64,000 nucleotides of DNA from Aculops lycopersici (Eukaryota > Arthropoda > Arachnida > Trombidiformes > Eriophyidae). The notes below the pieces were generated by a model. That model saw only the letters and a list, made by a program, of their open reading frames with translations, was not told the origin of the DNA and made no database searches. The position numbers and the translations under genes are program-made. Positions 30,595 to 42,097 of this stretch are shown piece after piece. Location of the stretch: NCBI GenBank assembly GCA_015350385.1, contig WNKI01000003.1, positions 58,006-122,005 on the forward strand, in the 5' to 3' direction. Positions within the stretch are counted from its first letter, which is position 1; each line of letters begins with the position of its first letter.

Positions 30595-33500
30595 ATCGGC
30601 AGGCGATTCCACTAACTGATGATGGTCCTCGTGTAGTATTTCATCTAGCTCGTTGTTAACATTTAAGAATTGTACAAATGAGCTTGAAATGTTTGATTTT
30701 GGCTTTGGGAATGAAACCATGCGGACCGGCTCTTGGCAAGCTCGCTCTCTAACATTAACCATCCGCTTAACTTTAGTCACATCAATCGTCTGCTTTGCAT
30801 TGCTAGCTGCCGCCCATTTGATTGATCTCATGCATCCGGTGAAATTTGAGCGCTCAAACTCGGGAAATTTAGGAGTAAGACCACCCAAGCCACCAAGCAA
30901 AATCTCATCCAGCGTTGAGTCGAGTCCAAACTCTCTAGAGAACAACAGGTGATTGCTGACTTGGCTGCTAGCGGATGATGCAACATGCGGAGCCATAATG
31001 CTAGCCATTGCGAGTTGGCCAATCAAGTTTTTATCGGCCAGCAGCTGGATTGACTGAATTGCATTTGAGCTTGTATTCAGTTTTAACTGGCACTCAATCA
31101 AATGCCAACTATGATCTGAAAATTGATACTGTCGTTGGATAGCAGCGGATAGCGGCGACACCAAGGCGGCTGCAGCCGGGCTTGTAGGAGCGGCTGATGC
31201 CGAAGCCATTGGCATCTGGATTGGTGCCATCTGACTGCCTATTGTAGCTATGCCCGTTGAAACTGAGATGACACCTGTTCCATTAATTAATCCAACAATC
31301 AGATTTAAATGTCCGAGGCTCATTTGAAGCGCAACGAAAGGTGATATCGTCGCGGTCACATTTGCCGAAACAACTGGTGACTTATTATTATTAGTCTCAT
31401 TCATTGCTGAGCTCGACGAGGCGGAAAATTTAATCAACGCCATGAACGAGTCTTGTACTCCAGTTCTAAATTCAAAGCTTAGGATTGGCAAGATCGTGTT
31501 GCTGCCACCGACACCGCTCCCATTTGTTGATGTTGTTGATGATGATGAGGTTGCTGACGACGGTGATGTTGCTATCATTGACGCTGTTTCAATTTGATTG
31601 CCGCAACAGTTGGCTGCGGTTTCGGACAGTCGCCGTTTCTCTGCCACCTCGTAGACTAGATGGCCATTTGAAAATTGAAACGTATCGCCACCGCGGCGAG
31701 TTGACTTGAAAGTCCTCGCATTATCAGAAGAAGGAGAAAATGTAGACTCACCATCGTTGCTGTCCACTCCAAATATTGACTCCAACTCCCGAGTGTTTGA
31801 GCAAACAACAGGTTGCTGGCTCGCGGTTTGCCTATTGAAGTGGTCAGTAGTTAAATTGCTTTTAGATTTGACTTCCTTCTCTCCATCCTCTCCGATTGCC
31901 TCAAATTTTCCGCCCAAATCAGAAGTTAAACTCAAAGTTGAGTTGTTCTTCCCTACCACTTGACCATCTCGCTTAGAAATATTACGCAACACTGAGCTTG
32001 CTTCTGTGGTTGTGGATCCAGAAGCATGGTCTTCGTTTTGGTTTTTGTCTGGTGAGATAGACAGAACTGTATTCCATAATCCAAGTCTATGCTCATTCAA
32101 ACGCAACTCGTCCACTTGACCCCTAAAACCCGAGCTACTTTGTAATCCTCTCGGCCGCCGAATGGTTGTTGCGGCTGCTTTTCCTTCTTGGATTTCAACT
32201 TTTCCCTTCCGATTATCTGTTTGTTGCTGATTGGCCTCCTGAGGATTCGGTTTGCTGCTGCTGTAGTTAGATGTATTGATTGCTGAAGAGGACAACGACG
32301 AGTTTGAGGCAAGACCAAACTCAAACTCCTCGCCAGGTAAACAGCCGACTAAGATAACGCTTCTCGACGGATCTAAATTCAACACAGTGTGTGGGCTAGC
32401 CAATGAGCGAGTTAGCGAGCTTTTAGCTTGACCAGATTTCACCGAGACACTCAACAATGATCCAATTCGAACAACACTAATCCTATGCCAAGTATTGACT
32501 CTTAGCTCAAAGTCATCCTCAATCTCCTCGATAATCTCCGAGCCTAAATGGAGTACGACTGCTATGCGTCTTTGTCTCAGCTCGATAGCCAAAAACTCGC
32601 CAGTTTGTTGAGATTTACCAAAACTCTTTACGATGTCCTTTTTGTGAGCACTATTTAGATGGTCCACGTTCATTGGATGGGAACTACTACTGCTGCTGCT
32701 GCTATCATTAGCTAGCTTGTGATCATTATGATTCATATAATTACTATCATAATTGCGCAAACCAATGTTTCTATCAAGGAGGGCAACTCCATCATCGCGC
32801 GAAAACACGATTTCTTCAAGTGGAAAGTTCTGTTCCTGTTGTCCTTCCGTAGATGACAGGTTCATCTTGGTTAATTCAGCGGGCAAATCATGAGCATCAG
32901 CAGAATTAGTATCTCCCACCTTCCGACAAAGTCCACCCTCGCCACTCTCACTATTTTCCGGCAAACTGCAGCGCATTTCCAACCTGTTGATTGGATGGTG
33001 GTTCGTACCTGCTACCTGTTGCTGTTGACGCCATCTTCGTCTCAAGCTACTGCCCTTAGCTGCTGGCCAGAGACTTTTCAATTGGCGGTTAGTGTGGTTA
33101 ATCTCGTTATTTGCATCAGTGTCACGACGAGCACTGCTGCTCAGTGATGCTGATGTCGTTGTCGTGATCGCCGACGGTGTCATGTAACTAGTTGAAGGTG
33201 TAGGTGGAGAGCCTACAAACAAGATGACGCCATTACCAGCTCCCTCGTCGTTGCCATTCTCCTCCTCGTCTAGTTTCAGGTAAAACGAAATTGACGTATA
33301 GGTGTAACAGTCGGCCAAGTCGCTTGGATTTTTGAGTCGCATGCACTTTGCTCCCTGTTTAGTTTGTTGTCTAGCTTTAAAATTCAACTGACTTCCAGCA
33401 CTCGCCAATAAACCACCTGTTGTGCCTGTTGCCCCTTCAACTGGCCTTACACTCACCAGCGGCGATAACGATGGGCTAACCCGATCTCCTACCTGTTGAT

Positions 33501-36500
33501 GCTCCTTGACGGTTACATTCTTAACATCGCCACCAACACCATTAAATGAGCGTCCAAGTTTGATATGATTCAGCATCAATCTTACGTAATCTATTTTGTT
33601 TTGTAACCGTTCAATTGAATCTCGAATCTCGACGCCGACAACTCGACGAGTGAAATCCGTTATCCTGTCGTAATCAAGCTCTCGCTTGACTCGCTTCTCG
33701 AGCTTATCAAAATACTTGTTTGCCATCAACAAGTGGCCCACTTCCACGTTATTTCCAATGCCGTTACCACTACTGCTGTTACTACTAGCGCCGCTACTAT
33801 CTTTTGAGTCAAGTTGATGATTTTTATCGCTATCGCTCTCCAGTTGCGGTGTTAGTAATGGTTGTAACGGGGGTTGTAATGTGGTAAATTCAGTTTTAGT
33901 CACGGTGCTCGTCATCTTCGGCTCTTTAGAGAGAGTTGAATTTGAATATTTCTCTTCGCTTGCCAAATATTTTAAGATCTCACTATCAATCGAGGCGACA
34001 AGGACGGTGGCGGTTGCGCCAGCAACATTACCGCTATCATTGTTTGATTTATGACGTAACGGCCACTTGTTGTTGCCACTAACACCACCGCCGAGGATCT
34101 CCATTAACTCGTTGCGTTTTGATGAAAAATCCTCCACCAACTCGAATATATTCATGGAGAATGAACTAATATTTTGCTCAATCACTTCCTCCTCTTCCAA
34201 AAGGTTGCTCAGTTTTTCATCCAACTCTTCAGATGGCTGATTAAGCCTAAAATTAGATTCGTTTAAACGCTGGAATCTCTGGTTCAGTCTCTCCACTTTC
34301 CTCTTGTCCACTTCAAATTGACTCGCCAGATTGCTCACGAATAATCTGAGTTCCGACAAGTGGGCGTTGAGTAGCTCGCGCGACCTATTACAAAATAATG
34401 ATGTTGAATTTACATCCAAGAGTGTAGGTAGCTCTATTCTCGATGTTGCCTTTTGCTCGCGATACTCGATTTGCCATAAGCTCTTGCTGTTGTTGGTGCT
34501 GTTCGTGAAGATGCTAGCGGAATTAGTCATGTTGCCGCCGCCGCCAGGTGAGCTACCATCAATCTTGAGTGTCTTGTTGATATTCATTAAAACATCATCA
34601 ACTGACTTTAAATCGGTTAGTATATCATTAACTGGTCGTTTAATATCAAATTGCTTAGTATATTTTGATGTCTTGTCCTTGTATTCATCTAACAACCACT
34701 TGTTGTGATTGGTTATATCACGTTCAGTGAGTTGAAGTTCCTGTGTAAACCAAGTTGTTAAATTTGAAGTTTTAATCTCTAGCTCGGCGGTGAGATTCTT
34801 GAGTGTTGCCATGCTAATATCTATGCTAGTCATATTATCAATATTCTCCATTAAATTTGTAAAAGTATTTGTGCAACTTCTATTGAATCGTGTAATAATC
34901 TCGCCCAATCTTACCTGAGATCCAACCAGCACTTCATTCAATGACTTGATTATCTCCGTTTCATTAGCTACCATCAATTTGTTTGCCGCCACCAGGTCTT
35001 GTAAACTTGGTAATTTATCTTGATTAGCGACAAGACTAGAGTTCAATTCCAGTAGCTCATTTATCTTTAAGTCCAACCTTGAAATGAATTGTCCACTTGC
35101 TTCGAAAGGTAGGGTAATATTGAATATCTTCGCAGCCACCAGTTGCTCGCCCAGAACCTCGTGGGTATTCTTACATTCAATCATGTAGTTTTCTATCTGA
35201 ATCATATGACTTGTCATCTCTATCAATATTTCCGTTAGCTCGTCTCCACGAGCCGATTGATTCTTGATCAATAACTCGGAGTTTTCTAAAAGTTTAGTCA
35301 ACTCTCGATTGTCATACTCAATCAAGTCATTAAATTTTCTATTGCGCGAAGTGTCATAGAGCGACAGATAGTTCGTATCTATTAGATGTAACTCTTCTTT
35401 AGTGATCTTGAATAGTTTCAAGGTTTTGGCAAAATTTGCTAATAGTTTCATTGTGGACACAAGTGTCTCTCTATCTGGTTCGTATTCTTTTGGTGCTGAA
35501 GATAAATCAAACACTTCCAGTTCTAATCTAGTTGCTTCCAATTCTATTTGATCAATCAGCAATGATATGTCCTCATGGATTGAACTTGTATTTGATTTCA
35601 GCTGATGAATATGATGTTGAATGAGATTCATGGAACCCCAAAACATGTCAGCCGATTGACTCAAGCCAATAGTATGCTCGCTCAAAGCCGATTCGAGCTC
35701 CCTTATCCTGAATCCAATTGTTGCCGATAGTCTTCCCTTCTCCATGGTTCTACTTGCATAGTTTAAATCCTGACCAACCTCGTCGAGGAAATCTATCAGC
35801 GAAGTTGAACAGGTGTCACATGGAAAACACCGACCTAGGTCCGCAGAGAACGCGTGTCTCGGTGCGCACCTGTCGCACCTGAGACCTATTGATTCGGGCG
35901 GACACAAGCACTGACCCGTCACCAGGTCACAATGTCGCGTCATATTTAGCATTAGCCTATCGGAACATTCTTTCTCCGTTGCATTGATCTTGATATCGCA
36001 CGCTCCATCAAGTAGCTTCTTCTCATTGAGCTCGTCTATCTGGGTCTCACGGGACATAATTGGATGACAGTCGCAGGGTATACATTCAATAGAGCCATTT
36101 CTGATAACCTGATAGTGGTCTACGTCACATTCGTTGCAATACTTGAGTTTAAACCCTGCCTTGCAATTGCACTGACCTGTTAAATTGTTGCAATCTTTGC
36201 TCTTTGAACCTGGTACATGGCAATCACAAGGTACACAGTCCAATCTCAATGAATCGCCTCTCAATCCAGGATCATAGTAACCCTCGGCGCACTTGTTACA
36301 TCTCGTTCCAGTGACATTATCATGACAAATACAGGTGGCGGAGTTTATTGTGGTAGAGCTATTATTTCGATTGATTTCACAATATTTGGTTCCTAATTTA
36401 TCACAATCGCATTCGGTTGCTGCATCTTGAGTGCTCGTTGAGTTGCTAAAGTTGGAAACTTGTTCATTTGGTGGGCCTTCATTCAAACTAAACTGAGTTG

Positions 36501-36603
36501 TTGCAATAGAATCGGAGTTGCATGAGATCAACAGGTTGCTTGTCTGGTGGAGTATAGATATCGACAAAATTAATATGATAAAGGTGGGGCTCTCGGTAGC
36601 CAT
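29581..36603 (-). CDS. Laminin alpha subunit with short N-terminal arm (alpha-4-like layout)
   Basis: Basement-membrane glycoprotein chain. The product (2,340 residues) begins with a signal peptide, then three laminin EGF-like (LE) domains at about 63-265 (CNKCAEGYYDPG; GQCNCKAGF; GQCLCPPESIGLRCDRCAP), a long coiled-coil part with many Asn glycosylation sites to about residue 1,010, and C-terminal laminin G-like domains (for example GVALLDRNIG, LLHHSRPDHSSFVSVYIQGGR, YFGGVEDKYIPLL, HGCIADVTINDIRLN near the end). There is no LN domain and no long LE array, so it looks like vertebrate LAMA4 rather than LAMA1/2/5 or fly LanA. The LG region carries long Ser/Asn-rich insertions, one encoded by nine ATT/AAT triplets. 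The whole 7-kb frame is a single exon. Confidence 0.9.
30565..30591. repeat. (ATT)9 microsatellite inside the laminin coding region
   Basis: Nine ATT triplets encode nine consecutive Asn on the minus strand, in an insert between laminin G-like domains. Confidence 0.9.
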
Positions 36604-37231
36604 TGTTATGAATAGGATACAAGTTCAATTGTATATCATTGTGAAGTTTAGCAAAAATCATATTTGCATGTTCATATTGTGATGTTATACACTAGCATCC
36701 ATCGTTTCACCACACGCATTTGCAATGTTGATCTTGAAGATGTCACGCTGATTGGTGGCATTGATCATGTCAACAAATTATTGCTAATTGATGTAGTCGC
36801 ACTGAAGTTGGCGTGGAATCATGAGTAAGGCTAGTAGATTGTTCAACTTGAGCATATTAGCAAGCGCATTCTATGCCTAGTTACCGTTGTAACTCGAGAT
36901 TGGAGAGATCATCAAAGGAGCGATAGTGGAGATGACTATAACTGGTTTTTCCACAATTGGTTGTTTGTATATCCATTGTATAGCTAAACTGCAATTTGGA
37001 TCTCTCAAAGATATTCTCAAAAGAACTAAATATAAAGCCCGAGTAGATGTGACTTTCACCTTATTGGCTCCGATTGGAAGGAAGGTTCGAAGGAATTCCC
37101 TACAACTTTCAAGTTGAAAATCGGCACGTGTGAGGTTTGGTGCTCGTGCATGCGGTCAGTTACAATATTGATTTGTACCGAAATTTTTCGCAAATTTAAA
37201 ACCTTATTTCTTTTTTGATCACTATATAACT
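36604..37231. other. Divergent promoter region between laminin and thymidylate synthase
   Basis: About 630 bases with no supportable gene; only short unrelated frames. A TATA-like CTATATAAC lies directly before the thymidylate synthase ATG. Confidence 0.5.
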
Positions 37232-38161
37232 ATGGATTTATCTACAAAGAACCACCGAGCAAATGGAATACCGAGCAACGGAAAGGCTCAAGCTCGCCAT
37301 GAGGAATATCAATACTTTGATCTTATCCAGAATATCCTGGACAATGGTCAGTTCAAAGCCGACAGAACCGGCACAGGTACCAAGTCTCTATTTATGACTC
37401 AAATGCGATTCAACCTCAAGGATAACACAATGCCCATATTGACTACTAAGAAGGTCTTTTGGAAGGGAGTTGTGAAAGAGTTGCTTTGGTTTATAAAAGG
37501 ATCGACGGACTCAAAGTTGCTCAGCGACGAGGGTGTCCATATCTGGGATGCAAATGGGTCGAAGGAGTTTCTCGAAAAGGTGGGACTTGTTGATCGTGCA
37601 GAGGGTGATCTGGGTCCAGTTTATGGGTTTCAATGGCGACACTTTGGCGCCGAATACGTGGACAAACATACTGATTACAAAAACAAGGGCATTGACCAAC
37701 TAAAGGAACTCATCGAAAGGATTAAGACTAACCCGAACGATAGACGTCTTATAATGACCGCATGGAACCCGGTTGATATACCGAAGATGGCCCTGCCGCC
37801 GTGCCATTGTTTTGTACAGTTTTATGTGGTCAATGGAGAGCTCTCCTGTTCACTCTATCAAAGGTCGGCCGACGTTGGCCTCGGAGTTCCGTTCAATATT
37901 GCAAGCTACTCATTATTAACCCACATGATTGCCCATTTGACGGGTTTGAAAGCAAGCGAGTTTGTCCACGTCATGGGCGATACTCACATCTACCTGGATC
38001 ACATTGAACCTCTCAAAACTCAGCTCACCCGGGAGCCGAGCGAGTTTCCAAAGATAAACTTTACTCGCAAGGTGGAGGATATCGATGATTTTAAGTTTGA
38101 GGACATTGAGCTTATCGGATACAATCCGCAAGCGTCCATTCCGATGAAGATGTCTGTTTAA
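37232..38161 (+). CDS. Ts: Thymidylate synthase
   Basis: Makes dTMP from dUMP with methylene-tetrahydrofolate, the only de novo source of thymidylate. The 309-residue product is full length (human 313). Diagnostic segments are present: DRTGTGTKSLF (folate/phosphate loop), the WFIKGSTD and GFQWRHFGAEY motifs, NPNDRRLIMTAWNP, the catalytic Cys in LPPCHCFVQFYV, QRSADVGLGVPFNIASY, and the C-terminal MKMSV that closes over the active site. No key residue is missing. Uninterrupted; the next gene downstream on the same strand starts 277 bases on. Confidence 0.97.
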   Translation: MDLSTKNHRANGIPSNGKAQARHEEYQYFDLIQNILDNGQFKADRTGTGTKSLFMTQMRFNLKDNTMPILTTKKVFWKGVVKELLWFIKGSTDSKLLSDEGVHIWDANGSKEFLEKVGLVDRAEGDLGPVYGFQWRHFGAEYVDKHTDYKNKGIDQLKELIERIKTNPNDRRLIMTAWNPVDIPKMALPPCHCFVQFYVVNGELSCSLYQRSADVGLGVPFNIASYSLLTHMIAHLTGLKASEFVHVMGDTHIYLDHIEPLKTQLTREPSEFPKINFTRKVEDIDDFKFEDIELIGYNPQASIPMKMSV

Positions 38162-38438
38162 TGTAATGGTATTCAGCGTCAAGCTTTAGATAAATTTTAA
38201 AACTGTCCGTCAACTCAGGTGGTGGTCAGCTAAGAAAGTTCCACTCGAGACGTCATTCTGCTTGCATGTCGCGTGTTTTCCTTGATGGCGCTTTGCGCAC
38301 AGGTGAACTTGAGAAAGTAAGGACAATTGATTATGGAGTTTCATTTGTTTTCTTAAAACTTTTAATTCATACTATATAACTATTAATTGATTGACATTCA
38401 TATACTCGACTCAAATTAGCAATAACTAATACCTTAAA

Positions 38439-40115
38439 ATGGCAACTCGCGAGAAAAGTCGCCCAGGACCAGTCAAACGAAAAGATATTAGTGCCACAAA
38501 CAACAATGAATCCTTTGGAGTTCCAACCAAGATATTCTTTGTTGTCCTCTCACTCAGTGCCTTATTTGTTGGTGTCTATATTCAACTGGCCAAGAATTTA
38601 AGTGATAGTTATCAAAGATCAAGTAACTCACAGGAAAAATTAGATGGAACTTTGATTGTTGCCGACAACACCGATGCTGGCTACTTGGATCACGTCATCG
38701 ACACTCTATTAAAACATGATCACACCTTGACCTTTCGAGGGTCATCCTCGCCATTAAATCCCGACGATTTGACTCAATTTAATATAATCTGGACTCACGA
38801 TTATCCGTTCACTTCAATCAAGAAGCTCCATCCAAGACAGAGGATAAATCACTTTCCAGGAACTGGATTCATAACAAACAAAATGACCCTGTCCACTACA
38901 CCGCGTGTGCCTCACATCCTAAAGGCCTTCAGGTTGCCAGCTGAGAGGGAGAAGTTTTTAGCTTACAGTGCCAATTATCCGGATAAAATGTGGATACAAA
39001 AGTCAAGTAGTCATCGTGGAATCTCCATAGAGTCAGCCTCCAGTGTAAACTTGGATTTAGATGATACCTTGGTACAGGAGTATATGTCAAACCCTCTCCT
39101 AATTGATGGAAAGAAGTTTGATATTGGAATCTATGCAGTATTAACCTCAGTGGAACCTTTGAGAGTCTACATGTATGAAGCCGAGTCTTTGTTGAGATTC
39201 TGTGCAGATCCCTATGTAGACAAAGCAACTGGTGAGTTCAACTCGTCAAATCTAGACTCCTTTGTTGTGGGCGATGATTACACTCCAATTTGGCTAATGC
39301 CCTCGCTGCTCAGGTATTATATTGGCGCAAATTTAAGCATGAAACAAACTCTCAATTCATATCTGCGAAGATTTGGGAAAGATGGCGATCAAATATGGCG
39401 CCAAATCGAGGAAACAATCAAGAAAGTTTACAAACTTAAGGAGCATCATTTAGCTAGAATGTCGCGAATGTACCAAGAGACCAATAACTTCAACGCAACT
39501 TCTGTTGAGGGCTCCTTGGGTCAATTCTTTGAAATGGTGCGTTTTGATTTTATCGTTGACGATAATCTCAACGTCTTCCTGATGGAAGCAAACATGTCGC
39601 CCAATTTATCATCTCGCCACTTTCCTCCAAATCGCCTACTATACGAGCAAGTGTTGCAAAGTTACTTCTCATTAGTTGGCCTCAATCGGTACGCCCACGA
39701 TCATCTAATTGATTTACCTATCCACCATCTAGATGGAAAATTGACGCTAGCAAGCAAGAGCGTCAAGTCCACAAATGAACGCTATGGACTAGACCAGATC
39801 ATAAGCGAAAAAGACCTATCAGTCTACGAGGATCTCTGCGTTAGCGACGAGTGTCATATGAATTGTCAGAAGGCAGATTGTAAGGTTTGTTTCTTTTGCC
39901 TCAACTACAGTGAAAAACTTCACCTAAAACGTGCAATATATGAGCAATACTCAAGATGGAACTTCAAACGATTGCTACCATCAACTCAAGATGAGGACTT
40001 GGACTTGCAACTCGTGCATCCGGAGAGCAAAATTAGATCAATTGATTCCAATTACATTCATGTGCAATGGTTTAGGGGCAAGTGTCACACCGACAAACGC
40101 TTTTGCTCCTACTGA
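38439..40115 (+). CDS. Membrane-anchored tubulin tyrosine ligase-like (TTLL) protein
   Basis: Member of the ATP-grasp TTL family that attaches amino acids to tubulin tails or other proteins. After a basic N-terminus there is one membrane segment at about 28-50 (KIFFVVLSLSALFVGVYIQL), then the TTL domain: FPGTGFITNKMTL, KMWIQKSSSHRGISIE, VQEYMSNPLLIDGKKFDIGIY and the metal-binding FLMEANMSPNLSS. A C-terminal Cys cluster (CVSDECHMNCQKADCKVCFFC) follows. A signal anchor before a TTL domain is atypical but known from the nematode TTLL-15-like group; it would place the catalytic part in the lumen or outside the cell if the first segment inserts N-in. Residues for ATP binding look intact. Substrate unknown. 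Confidence 0.85.
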   Translation: MATREKSRPGPVKRKDISATNNNESFGVPTKIFFVVLSLSALFVGVYIQLAKNLSDSYQRSSNSQEKLDGTLIVADNTDAGYLDHVIDTLLKHDHTLTFRGSSSPLNPDDLTQFNIIWTHDYPFTSIKKLHPRQRINHFPGTGFITNKMTLSTTPRVPHILKAFRLPAEREKFLAYSANYPDKMWIQKSSSHRGISIESASSVNLDLDDTLVQEYMSNPLLIDGKKFDIGIYAVLTSVEPLRVYMYEAESLLRFCADPYVDKATGEFNSSNLDSFVVGDDYTPIWLMPSLLRYYIGANLSMKQTLNSYLRRFGKDGDQIWRQIEETIKKVYKLKEHHLARMSRMYQETNNFNATSVEGSLGQFFEMVRFDFIVDDNLNVFLMEANMSPNLSSRHFPPNRLLYEQVLQSYFSLVGLNRYAHDHLIDLPIHHLDGKLTLASKSVKSTNERYGLDQIISEKDLSVYEDLCVSDECHMNCQKADCKVCFFCLNYSEKLHLKRAIYEQYSRWNFKRLLPSTQDEDLDLQLVHPESKIRSIDSNYIHVQWFRGKCHTDKRFCSY

Positions 40116-40196
40116 TAATCTATTACATTCATTCTAATAACATGACAATTTATTAGACATATCTCTGACGGAGGGAATCACAAAATACGATTACGT

Positions 40197-40202
40197 TTTA
40201 TT
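40197..40202 (-). terminator. Poly(A) signal of MEF2-like gene A
   Basis: Minus-strand AATAAA about 50 bases past the stop at 40253. Confidence 0.45.
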
Positions 40203-40252
40203 AAACAAATTACTAGATACACTTTCTCCATCTAAATTATCGAAACAGATGG

Positions 40253-40996
40253 CTATTGCTGTTGCGTGGGAGCTTGATATGGTTGCTGTTGGGCTTGTGG
40301 TTGAGGTTGTGGTTGTAGTGGTTGCTGTAGTTGAGCCAAGGGTGGTTGTTGTTGCTGGTGGTGGTGGTGGTGGTGGTGATGGTAAAGTTGTTGGTCCTGA
40401 GGATGCTGCATTGGAGATACCTGTTGCTGCATAGGATGCATCTGCTGAGTTTGATTGATACTATCGTTATTAGCATTACTATTATTATTTTTAGCATCAT
40501 CATCATCGTCATTATAGTTGTTGTTGTTTTGGTGTTGGGTATGTTGCGTTAGGGGTTGGGCTGGCACCTGTTGTTGTTGTTGATGCTGCTGAAGAGCCAT
40601 TCGATGTTGTCTTAGCACGTCCATTGTGGCAGGTGTATTGATAGTGTGACTTGCAGGTGGCAGTGGATATTCCTCGTCGACATCCGGACTGTCGCAATCA
40701 TTTTGGTTGCCATTCTTGTGCTCCTTCTTGCTCAGCGCCTCAACAATGTCCTTGTTGGTCCTACTCTCGTGAGGCTCGTTGTATTCCGTATACTTCAACA
40801 GCACCTTGTCCATATCGGAGCTGGCGTATTGAAACAACTTGCTGGTTGAATTGAAGATGACCAGAGCGATCTCGCAATCGCACAAAACGCTAAGCTCGTA
40901 GGCCTTCTTCATGAGGCCAAACTTGCGCTTTGTAAAGGTAACCTGGCGGTTGCGTTCATCGTTTATACGCGAGATTTGAATCTTTTTTCTGCCCAT
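40253..40996 (-). CDS. Mef2: MEF2-like MADS-box transcription factor, copy A
   Basis: DNA-binding regulator of muscle and neural genes. Residues 1-57 are a canonical MEF2 MADS box (MGRKKIQISRINDERNRQ, then KRKFGLMKKAYELSVLCDCE); residues 58-90 the MEF2 domain (KVLLKYTEYNEPHESRTN). The remaining about 150 residues are Gln/His/Asn-rich. At 247 residues it is shorter than typical MEF2 (about 400-540) and has no intron, although animal MEF2 genes are usually split after codon 18 and around codon 86. A second copy lies at 55222-56022 in the opposite orientation; codons 19-101 are almost identical between them. Confidence 0.93.
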   Translation of the reverse strand: MGRKKIQISRINDERNRQVTFTKRKFGLMKKAYELSVLCDCEIALVIFNSTSKLFQYASSDMDKVLLKYTEYNEPHESRTNKDIVEALSKKEHKNGNQNDCDSPDVDEEYPLPPASHTINTPATMDVLRQHRMALQQHQQQQQVPAQPLTQHTQHQNNNNYNDDDDDAKNNNSNANNDSINQTQQMHPMQQQVSPMQHPQDQQLYHHHHHHHHQQQQPPLAQLQQPLQPQPQPQAQQQPYQAPTQQQ

Positions 40997-41339
40997 CTTT
41001 TGTTGGCTTGCAATTTGGTTTGGTTCTTATTTGCATAGATTGGTCAGTCCTCTACTTCCGGTTAACTGTCTGGTCAAGCCTATCGACGGGATCCCCTTAA
41101 TTTATTTCCGCTGGGCGGATGACAGTTGATATTAGAAAATCTTGGCAAGCTAGCGAGCTTGTCAGTCAAATAGATGGCTAAATGGTATTGGCGTCAATAG
41201 AATGAGTGGCGTTATATTTTGCAATATGATGATCTCCGTGTGGCGCGCTGCAAAATCGAACTAAAGTTAAAAGTAGGTCGTCATTTTCCATGTTCGTCTG
41301 TTCGAACTTCCAAATGACGGTGACGACGAACTTGGGGCA

Positions 41340-41628
41340 AAAGTGGCAACAGCAACAGGAGCAAAGGAGCAGCAGCAGCAACAACAACAACAGCAACAGC
41401 AGCAGTAGCAGTAGCAACAGTGGCAACGACAGGGAGAAAGCAGCAAATGGCTGCGTCGGCGTCGAGACGCAACTCGCTCAGAGACAGAGGCGGTGGTTGG
41501 CATTGAGGCAAAGGCGAAAGCAACATGTTGCCGTTAGCCTCTTGCTAACGGCGCACTCTGCGCACACCTACGACAAGAAAACCACAGAAAAGAAACGACG
41601 ACGACGTCGCCGCCGCCGCCGCCAACAA

Positions 41629-41669
<41 letters not shown>

Positions 41670-41690
41670 ACAACAACAACCAACTAACCA
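41340..41690. repeat. CAG/CAA/CGC low-complexity tract
   Basis: Interrupted CAG/CAA triplets at about 41348-41425 and again at 41627-41680, with a GACGAC...CGCCGC run at 41597-41625. Unstable-repeat type; no homologous gene around it. Confidence 0.75.
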
Positions 41691-41738
41691 ACCTACAGCA
41701 ACTCACTCGACTATTACGTCTGCAATTGCGATTGCGCC

Positions 41739-41781
41739 ATGAGAATAGTGTTTCTGTTGGTCATCCTCCTACTGCCTCAAG
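41739..41781 (+). CDS. Candidate signal-peptide exon
   Basis: Reads MRIVFLLVILLLPQ and ends in phase 1 at the strong donor G|GTGAGT. Length (43 bases), phase and ending match the exon at 17210-17252. I could not find a convincing downstream exon: acceptors tested by eye run into stops or into Arg-rich nonsense. Confidence 0.3.
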
Positions 41782-42081
41782 GTGAGTTGAGAGGAAACTG
41801 CACAACACTGTCGCTGGAATCGTGTTATGCTACGACACCAGCAACAGCGATAGCGATGGCAACAAAACGCTTGGCTCACGCTTGTTAGTTGCTTCCGCAA
41901 CATAAAAGACGGAAAAGTGGCTTGCTCGCACCAGAAGCGCTCACCTGGTTTCCTGGGAGTTAGGGCGCATTATGCACCGGGATTTTGTCACACACTTTTG
42001 CTATGCGGCCTGCTGCTCGCTCAGCGCGCTGCTCTATTCCATGAGCACCGCCGCTTGCCGGGCCGGCTGTGTGCTGTATGG

Positions 42082-42097
42082 GCGCGCGCGCGCGCGC
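42082..42097. repeat. (GC)8 alternating tract
   Basis: Sixteen alternating G and C bases in a generally mixed-composition region; such tracts can adopt Z-form DNA. Confidence 0.8.

Noticed and set aside
41290..41742. 150-codon plus-strand frame with poly-Gln and poly-Arg
   Set aside because: It is made of trinucleotide repeats that stay open in many frames, with no conserved segment. More likely a leader or spacer.
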